64,000 bases of DNA. Origin: Antennarius striatus (Eukaryota > Chordata > Actinopteri > Lophiiformes > Antennariidae). The DNA lies in NCBI RefSeq assembly GCF_040054535.1, contig NC_090780.1:14430501-14494500 (forward strand), given 5' to 3'. Numbering within the stretch: the stretch's first letter is position 1; each line of letters starts with the position of its first letter. The translations under genes were made by a program, and so were the position numbers. The notes under the pieces were generated by a model. It was given only the letters and a program-made list of their open reading frames with translations. It was not told the DNA's origin and made no database searches. Below, one piece after another: positions 56,152 to 64,000 of this stretch.

Positions 56152-59100
56152 CCCCCCCCCTCTCTCTTGACACACTTTTTATTTTTGTAATTTTTCCCCC
56201 TATAATCTATGCTACAGCATTTCATTGGACTTTTGTAAAAGAATAATAGTATATCTGGAAATTATTTTGAATGTGTTGAATTTTAAATGTAATGATTTTT
56301 TTGTTTATGGCTTAAAAATATAAAATTGTCTAGATTCTGAATATGTCAATTAATCACTATGCATTGAAACCTCTGCTGTGTATATTTCTGATAGACAAAG
56401 GACTGGTGGACATATGAGTTCTGTCATGGTCAATATATTAGACAATACCACCTTGAAGGTAATAATACAACTCTGTTTTTCATCTTTTAAGAACAATAGC
56501 TCTATAAATGAGTTGTTGATTTATGCTCTTCCTCTTTTTTCAGACACAGAAATAAAGGGAGACATTCTCTTCCTTGGTTATTATGAATCTGAATTTGATT
56601 GGAGCAATGAAACGGCAAAGGTAAGTCACCTTAGTTTTTAGTTTTCTTTATATTAAAGAAAGCATTTAGTGTGAAATTATCAAAGAATAGCAAACATCAC
56701 TGGCACCACAATCAATTTTAGATGATGGACTGTGCTTCATATGAATAAAAATCACATCAGTTAAAATATATTTATTTTCCAGGCCTCAAAGCAGCACAGA
56801 CTAAAGCGCTACCACAGTCAGACCTATGTTAATGGCTCTAAGTGTGACCTAAATGGAAATCCCAGAGAGACTGAAGTCAGGGTGAGAGCCACAAATATGA
56901 AATGTATTTGTATTCCCTGCTACTTGGGTACTTTTACCTTTTTTCATTTTGTTTTGCTTCTCTTAAATGATAAATGAGGTCAGTAGAAAAGTTCCTGTGT
57001 CAAACCATCCCCTACTGATATGTTAACAATTAATTATTATTTCCAGTTTGTGTGTGAAGAAGGCTCAGGAGACTACATCGCCAGAGTGGATGAGCCTCAG
57101 TCGTGCCGCTATGTGCTTACAGTTCACACCAGTCGTACCTGCCAGCATCCATTCCTACAGCCCCCATCCACCTCCAAGCCACAGGGCATTGTGTGCCAGC
57201 CAGCACTAAGTGCCCAACAGTACATGGATTATGTGAAGGCTCAAGTCTGTGAGTTCACAAATATCAGGGTCATGTGATGTAGTATTCAGCTAGAATCTTG
57301 TTTTATTGCTTTCTGTGAAGCAGGATAATGAGCCGGAAAACTAAGTTAAACAAAATCAGATGGACTGAAAGATTACATTTTTCAGTCATTGCATCCCAAA
57401 GTTAATCAGACATTGTCTCTACTCCATCCAGTCTAATCTTCAGAAGATTCAGCAATAGTCATTAGCGAGTTGAGTGGGCTTCAATGTCTTGACACAGGCC
57501 ACATAATGTGTGAGAAAACTTACCAAATATGTCAAACCTGACATACATTGTCAGGTGTAATGTGATAATTTTGCATGATCCCACTACAAAGGCAAGATTT
57601 CTTTCCTGGTCTTCCTTTCATTCTTTTTGCCTTCTCCTCTCTGCTGTCTGTTCCTAGCGGACACAAAGCGTAAAGTAGAACAGATCTCAGAGGAGCTGAG
57701 GAGTCTGGATGAGATGTTGGCTGGCAATGAAGGGGCAGACGGAACAGTGGAAGTGACAGCAGATGACACATCACCTGCACCCAGTGACAGTTCAAACCAT
57801 TTGGACAGTGAAGGTGAAGTTTTTTTACTCTAAAGAGGCCAAATGACTAGGGTTGAGCCAGGTACTGTTTCAGACGAGTATCCAGGACAGATAATGCATT
57901 TTTGATGAGCACGATACGAGTAAAACTCGTCAAAACTCGTGCTCGTAGTATAACTGTCACACACACAGTGCCCACCCCTCCCTACAGAGACACATCAGAC
58001 ATCACTGCGACCAGAGCAGAACTGCCTGTCGCTGACCCACTCTCGCACACACACAGACATTGACTGCTGTATGTGTGTGGCTTCGCTGTAGCTCACTTTG
58101 CTATTTTTTCAGCTTGCTTCTATATCAGTTTACTTAAGGTTACTTGGTGAACTTGTTTCTTGTTTTGTTTTGTTGCACATACGCGGTGCATTTGACCAGA
58201 CAGCTGAAAACTGCTTGTGTCGCATCGGTCACTGCCTCCCCTCCAGTCGAGTTTTTTTTTTTTTTTTACCTGCTTGCCCTTAGTTTGACACTTTTTCACT
58301 TCAGTTAAAATTAATGGTTTATATACTGTATAGATACTTTAACTGTTACATAGCGTGAGTACACACACGCACAAATAGACCCTTTACTATTGTGATCAAA
58401 AGCATTGAATCTCAATTTTGATTCTGTTCTGTAAATATACAATCATACACTTAAGAATATTCATGTTCTGAGTTCATAAAAAACTCGTTCTGTAAATAGT
58501 TAACCTATTTTTGTGATCAAAAACATTGATTTGAATCTCAATTTTGAGGATGTTCTGTAAATAATTTTAAAATTAACAATAAATATAGCAACTTCTGATC
58601 AATCCATATCAATTTCAGACTTACAATAGTGTAACGATTTAAGCCCCACCAATTTCAGGTCAAACCACACCCACTTCCACTTTAAGCCCTGCCCATTCCG
58701 AGTACAGATACAGATAATTTATATGGCTAAATAGATACAGATACAGAGAGTGGTGTACTCGCTCATCCCTACAAATGACCTTTTAATATATTGTAGTAGA
58801 TATTCAATAAAAATAAACTTTTTATTCAGTTTCCTTCAAAAGATTGTGTTCAATCTGTGTGCCTTTGTTGTGAAGCAGATGCTGAGGATGCTGGGTTGGA
58901 AGATTCTGACTTCTGGGAAGGAGTTACAAAGCCCAGGAGTTCAAAAACAGCTTCTGCATCTACTCAACATGAGAATCAGGTCGAGAAATCTGTCTTTTAC
59001 ATGTTTGTTTTTCCATCCAAATGCATATCTGATGGAAGATGAATGACATTTGATTTTCTTCACTTGAATCTCCATGCATCCGCAATCTTTTTTCGTTGTA

Positions 59101-62100
59101 ATAATTACAAGATTCATTACTAGGTTTTCATTTCATGGTTCGTTGTTGCAAGTTTCAGTTTCAGTATTTTTTTTAAATGCCAACCACTAGGTGGTATAGG
59201 TTACCACTTGTTCACCACATTTTCTTCTTGTGCATACAGGCAGCAGATGATGGGTACAGCTCTCATACAGACAATGAAGTTGATGATGGTGATGAAGGTA
59301 CTGAGAATTTTAACTGTGGTGATCATTACGAATGCCTTTTCATAGCACAGATAAAATAATTTTCTGCTGCTTAAAAATAGCCTCAAAAAGGGTTTAATTA
59401 AACTACAGACTCTTCAATATTTAGATATTTTTACCTGATATTTTGTGACTCCTGTATTTAACTGTTTTTGTTGTATATGTAATGTATTAAATTTGATTAT
59501 TGTTCACTCTAATAGTTTCTCTCAAAACGAATGTCTTTCAGTTGAAAAATTCAACTTCAAAATCATCACTGACCCAGCAGACCTGATGAAATTTGTCCAA
59601 CATCTCAAAGAGAGTAACAGGAAGGTCAGTACCTGCCAAAAATTCTCCAATACATTTTTGTCTGGCATTTGTCTTTTAAAAATTTGAAGAATCTTTGTTT
59701 TCATGTGACAGACTTGAATGTCAATATTTTGTTTTTTGTTGGTTCCCCAAGCAAAACAAGAATATTTCATAGACCACAAATACTTAAGACACAGGCATAG
59801 TGTGTTCTGATCGTTTTTGTTTGTTTTTTATCTTTAAGTATGAGATGAGGACATAAAAAGGACCAAAAATAATTGAATCGTTGTGACATAAGTGTTTTTA
59901 TCTACACATTGCATGGATGTTCTAAATCTATGCAGTATGATTTTGTTTTAGAAAGCGCAAAACCAGGTAAAAAGTCGAGAAGAAAAACTGAGGAGTGACA
60001 GATTAGTGGAGAAGATTCAAGATGAAGAGAAAGATGAAGACGAACGTTTGCTGCAGGAGTTTGAGGATGAGATGTCCGATCTCTCGGTGCCCTCAGACAG
60101 GCTGGATGAGATCAAGGAGGAGATGCATAAGGAGTTTGACAACATCATAAATGAGGTTTCAAACTGTGCATCTGTTTTACAAGTTAAAATATATCAATCT
60201 GAATAAATGAACTGTATCGCATTTGGTAACTTATGCATGATTGTTTTTTCTTTATTTTAGGCTGAGGAGGAATTAGAAACAGAAGGTTTAAAAGGGGAGT
60301 TTGATCGCACACAAGCAACACAAACACTGGAGACGACCCTGGATAAGTTACTTGATCGTTTGGAGGAGAAGGACGTCCAGGAGAAAGAGCAGGAATCTGG
60401 GGGGGTGCAAAGAGCCAGTGACCCAACGAGAGGCAGCCCCAGCCTGGCTCCAAAGCAGCCAGGTAGCCATGCAGCCTACCTTTTTGTTTTTACTTTGTGT
60501 CCACCTGAGTCATCCTCATATCATTCATATGTGCTGTCAGTGTTGTCATATCTTTCATCCATGAATAGACACACAGAATTAGTTTGATGCAAAAATGAAC
60601 AGAATTGATATTGTCGGAATGATATTTAGGTTTGTCTTTTCTTCTGCCACCATTGATGTCTTATCAAAAACAGAATCACTGAAATTAGAGTAGTTAAACT
60701 CTAGACAATACTGAGATGTGATGACTGTAAGGGTCTTTTGGCTTACACATTCTTGGCTCTTTCCTCCTCCATCCTGTTGGCCCCTCTGATTGGTTTTGAG
60801 GTGAATTGTGTTGTTTGTCCCTTTTTTTGTCTCGTCAACCCAGACCAAGCGGCTGACGACCATGTTAAGATCAAAATTACTAAGTATAAGACGGGTAGCC
60901 GCTCTGATGGGGAGGTCAAAGTTCAGGAGATGGGAGAAGGAGACCCCCAGTGGCAGCACATAAAGGACGTGGTTAAAGAACAGCTAGAGAAAGCTGGACT
61001 GAAGGCAGAAGGTATGAGGGGGAGAGCCCAAAACACTCATCTCTGTTCTATCTGTTATCTTAAGCATTTAGTTTTTTTGTGCGCTTCCAATAACCTTCCA
61101 AAAGCATGCAGCTGTTGGATTTATTTTTTCCCCCGATATGTAGCTGTTCAAAAGACATTTAGTATGATGCCACTGTTATGAAAAGGGTTTTCTACATTTG
61201 ACATATGGTGAAAATGAAACACATTCTATAATGAAGACCAAGTAGGTCGTGTACATCAGACCAGAGACCATTTAAGTCTGTCGTGTGCTCCTCAAATCAA
61301 AATCCTTAAACAAGCAAAAGATTTTCTTAAAGGCAAAAACAAAGGAAATGTGTGTTGTCCATGTGTCTTTCATCTACTGTTGTTCATGCCATTCTCCATT
61401 ATGATTGTTTTGTTTCAATATGGTTCAGTTTTCTCATTTTGAGCCCCCTGAAAGGATATGTGTTTTAACTGGCAAGCCCATCCCTTTCCTATGTTTTTGC
61501 TATTTAGGTAAAATTGAAGTGAAGATCTTAACTCGTAAAAACGCGGAAGAAGCAGGCGACCAGTGGCTGACTGAAGAAGATACAAAGTCCTTCAGGGAGC
61601 TTCTCATAAACCTCCTGGTAACTTAAGTCATTTTGACTTTTCATTAGATTTATTTGTGAGATTGTATCTGTTGTGTGTTGTAAAATGTATATACCGGTAG
61701 TATAAATTCCACCTGCGGAAGACAGACAGCAGTTGTTTTTGTATATGTGTCTTCCTGACTGATTGTGTTTGTGTGACACTCTGGATAAAGTGATTTTTCC
61801 CTCTCTGGAGTTTAATGAGGTTGTTCATCTAGAGCAGTGGTTCTTGAACTTGTTGGAGGTACCGAACCGCAACAGTTTCATATGCTCACTCACTGAACCC
61901 TTCTTTATTAAAAATTTTTTTTTCAAATTTAAGACATAAGTATATGTTTTACTGGTATATTTAATGATTTGTGCATTAATGTCACCTTTTTCAAAGAACA
62001 AAACCAAGACAGTGAATGAACTCACATGAAATGACATACCTGCAAATCAGTGTGACTTCTGCTGTTGTTATTGAGAGACCAGTTCAGATATGTGTGGCTT

Positions 62101-63905
62101 CACCTTGACAAGTGCTACTCTGATGTCATTTTCACAGCAAGGTCTGTTTCTGTTGTTTTTCATGCAGCTTAAGGAAGTGTTCCTTTATTTTAGCCAGTGC
62201 GAGACTACAGTTGGTCAACTTGACATAGCAAATCATGCAGAACGCTGACTCCCATCATGTTCCGTTATACAGTACATGTAAATTCACGTTGCACATGTTC
62301 ATCCGACCACTTTCTTTTTTGCTCGACATAGTTACTATGGATTAAAATATTAAGAAAGAGATCAGACGACGTACCATCACGACAGGCATAACTCAAATAC
62401 TGAGCGCGCAAAATCCCATGTAGCACAGGTAGGCTAATCGATGTAGCGTGATCACCTGCAGCCAGTGATGGCTAAGGGGGCGTGTCATCACAAATTGACA
62501 CGATGTGTCAAACGTACACAGTGATTCTGTATGTTCGGCCGAGTTCCAGAAAAAAACACCCGGCACGATGTGTTGACGATGTGTCGGGTGTTTTGTCTGG
62601 AACTTCGTCTCCGCCGAACTCCTGAGACCGACTCACCAAATCCCTGGGGTTTGATCAAACCCAGGTTAAGAACCACTGCTCTAGAGTTAAATCTAGCTTA
62701 GGTTAGCTACTGACTGTAGCTTGATATTTTACTACTTGTAAGACAACCTCTTTTTGTACTGTTAGCTGCAAATGAACGGGTGTTAATGTTGTTTACCTTA
62801 ATGAAGAGAAACATATTTTAGGAAGTGAAACAGACAAAAATGTAAAATTATTGTAGTTAAAGAAAACTCCTATGGTTTCTGGTAGGTTCTAGTTTTTCAA
62901 CAATTTAAATTTAAAAATGAAATGTCTGAACAAAATAGGCCTGATGGGGGTTTAATCTGTCCATATATCGTATGAAAACAGTGGACTGACTTCATTGAAA
63001 CCTCACTCATGTGTTGTCCAGCCAATAATCAGTTTAATTGTTTTACTTATTGGTATTCTTATGTGTTCAGGCATATTTGAACTTCAATATTTTCGTGTCC
63101 TACTATTAATCTACTCTGATAGTTGATCCTGGCATTTTTCTAAGATTTTATGGACAGCAATATCTACTAGTCGTTAAATTCTACGCTGGATCACATATTT
63201 TGTGGTGTTGCAGATCGCACATTTTATAGCAGTGAACAAGCAAGGCAGTACTGAATGAAAGACGGGAAACAGCAAAGATGACAAATCTTTAATAGCACTG
63301 AAGATGAAATAACACAAATGTGTTTTATATCTGTTTTGAAGTATATTGATGAATAGTTCCTTATGTTTGATTGAGATTAACACAGATTGTAATTTGGAGA
63401 AGTGATCTGATATGAGAATGCTCCTTCAATTTAATTAAAACAGAATTGATATGGTGTATTGTGATGTGTTTTGAAATCCGGATATGAAGTTCTGCTTATG
63501 AGGTACAGACCGAAGTTTCTGAAATATATAAAAAAAATACTGTATATAGGAAAGACAATAAGGAAAAGGTAATGCACCAGTTTGATTTTCTTTCCAGTGT
63601 TGTTTACTGCCTATTTTTACCACAAGAAAATATTTGTCAGTATCTGGGTGGCTTATCTCCTCAATGAAACCCACAAATCTGTATATGAATCAGTCTTTTT
63701 TTTTTCAATAATTCAATCATTTGGTAAGAATGTTATGGTTTTTAAACATGTCCTTTTTTTATCTTAGACTGGAGGAACAGAAGAGGTTTACAAAGAGCAA
63801 AAGAGGCAGCAGGAGTTGGAGAACAACTACAGGTTTGTGTGGGGAGAGTCTCAGGAGGAGTCCCAGTCATCCAGCACCTCTGATTCAGATGATATGGACA
63901 TATGA
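53957..63905 (+). CDS. os9: Protein OS-9, ER lectin of ER-associated degradation
   Basis: This soluble ER-lumen lectin recognises mannose-trimmed glycans on misfolded glycoproteins and hands them to SEL1L-HRD1. Fifteen coding exons: 53957-54106, 54507-54689, 56395-56458, 56544-56620, 56783-56881, 57047-57248, 57658-57813, 58879-58979, 59240-59297, 59542-59624, 59952-60155, 60261-60462, 60844-61011, 61508-61617, 63768-63905; 664 aa against 667 in human. There is a signal peptide (to about residue 25), then LNLEELNEMKYGI. The MRH domain (about 100-235) has YECRLP, the tandem tryptophans of KDWWTYEFC (115-116), KQHRLKRYHSQTY, CDLNG and GDYIARVDEP. An acidic middle part, EDSDFWEG, a coiled charged region and the conserved tail (QWLTEEDTKSF, QQELENNYRFVWG) follow. 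Intron 2 starts with GC, and the donor after exon 8 (GTCGAG) is weak. The stop lies 95 nt from the window end. Confidence 0.97.
54690..56394 (+). other. os9 intron 2 (GC-AG)
   Basis: About 1.7 kb. It begins AAG followed by GCAAGT and ends ATAG before ACAAAG. It holds a CT/C tract at 56086-56167 and AT-rich sequence, with no other gene. Confidence 0.8.
56086..56167. repeat. (CT)n tract with C run
   Basis: About 31 CT units, then a run of C and a second short CT run. It is a pure polypyrimidine strand about 230 nt before an os9 acceptor. Confidence 0.97.
57848..58771. mobile_element. hAT-type non-autonomous element in os9 intron 7
   Basis: Ends are TAGGGTTGAGC at the left and the inverse of TAGGGATGAGC at the right, with one mismatch. 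A perfect 8-bp target duplication CAAATGAC flanks it (57840-57847 and 58772-58779). The 924-bp interior has CTCGT-rich subterminal sequence at both ends and no transposase frame. It starts about 34 bp after the exon 7 donor. Confidence 0.92.
61835..62678. mobile_element. hAT (Charlie-like) non-autonomous element in os9 intron 14
   Basis: Ends are CAGTGGTTCTTGAACTTG at the left and the inverse of CAGTGGTTCTTAACCTGG at the right. They are flanked by ATCTAGAG (61827-61834) and CTCTAGAG (62679-62686), an 8-bp duplication with one mismatch. The 844-bp interior has only short frames. The CAGTGGTTCT terminus is typical of Charlie-group hAT elements. Confidence 0.9.
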
Positions 63906-64000
63906 GCTCCTTCAGTGCAATTCTTGTGACAATGAACTCCTGTGGAGACCAGCAGTGGGAGGGTCACTCAAGAGCCCACACGATTTGTTACTGCTGTTAA
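63906..64000 (+). other. Start of the os9 3' untranslated region
   Basis: The 95 nt after the os9 stop codon up to the window edge. No polyadenylation signal is reached. Confidence 0.8.

Overview
The window is nuclear DNA from a teleost fish. The evidence is vertebrate gene structure (GT-AG introns, split codons, CpG-rich 5' ends), proteins close to their human orthologues, long CA/TG/GA/TA microsatellites, and teleost-style RTE, Tc1 and hAT elements. The species cannot be named from the sequence.

Five protein-coding genes account for the conserved sequence. From left to right they are acvr1b (minus strand; first five coding exons, the rest lies beyond the left edge), ankrd33 (minus; complete, 4 coding exons), arhgef25 (plus; complete, 16 coding exons, first intron about 8 kb), b4galnt1 (minus; complete, 10 coding exons) and os9 (plus; complete, 15 coding exons). 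All exon phases are compatible, and the predicted proteins are 455, 657, 532 and 664 aa for the four complete genes. b4galnt1 and os9 are divergently transcribed from about 53.1-54.0 kb. arhgef25, b4galnt1 and os9 keep the order known from human 12q13.3, and acvr1b/ankrd33 keep the neighbourhood known from 12q13.13. The genes have unrelated roles (activin receptor kinase, photoreceptor-type ankyrin protein, RhoA exchange factor, GM2/GD2 synthase, ER lectin for glycoprotein degradation) and do not form a pathway.

Between acvr1b and ankrd33 (about 4.7-10.9 kb) is a nest of transposable elements: a deleted RTE-type LINE, an L2/CR1-like LINE split by a 1,377-bp inverted-repeat DNA element, another LINE fragment, and an internally deleted Tc1 element. 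A second RTE copy fills the last intron of b4galnt1, and a 3' piece of the same family lies in another of its introns. Two hAT-type elements with recognisable 8-bp target duplications lie in os9 introns, and a short Tc1-like element lies just downstream of arhgef25.

The observations most worth following are: the nested element at 7034-8410, with a mirrored array of a 15-bp motif and a 4-bp target duplication supported by the reading frame of its LINE host; two microsatellites directly against arhgef25 splice sites, an ATTCT array after a donor and a TG array replacing a polypyrimidine tract; and upstream ORFs tightly placed before the arhgef25 and os9 starts. I saw no CRISPR array, operon or other prokaryotic-type system, and no RNA gene that I could support.
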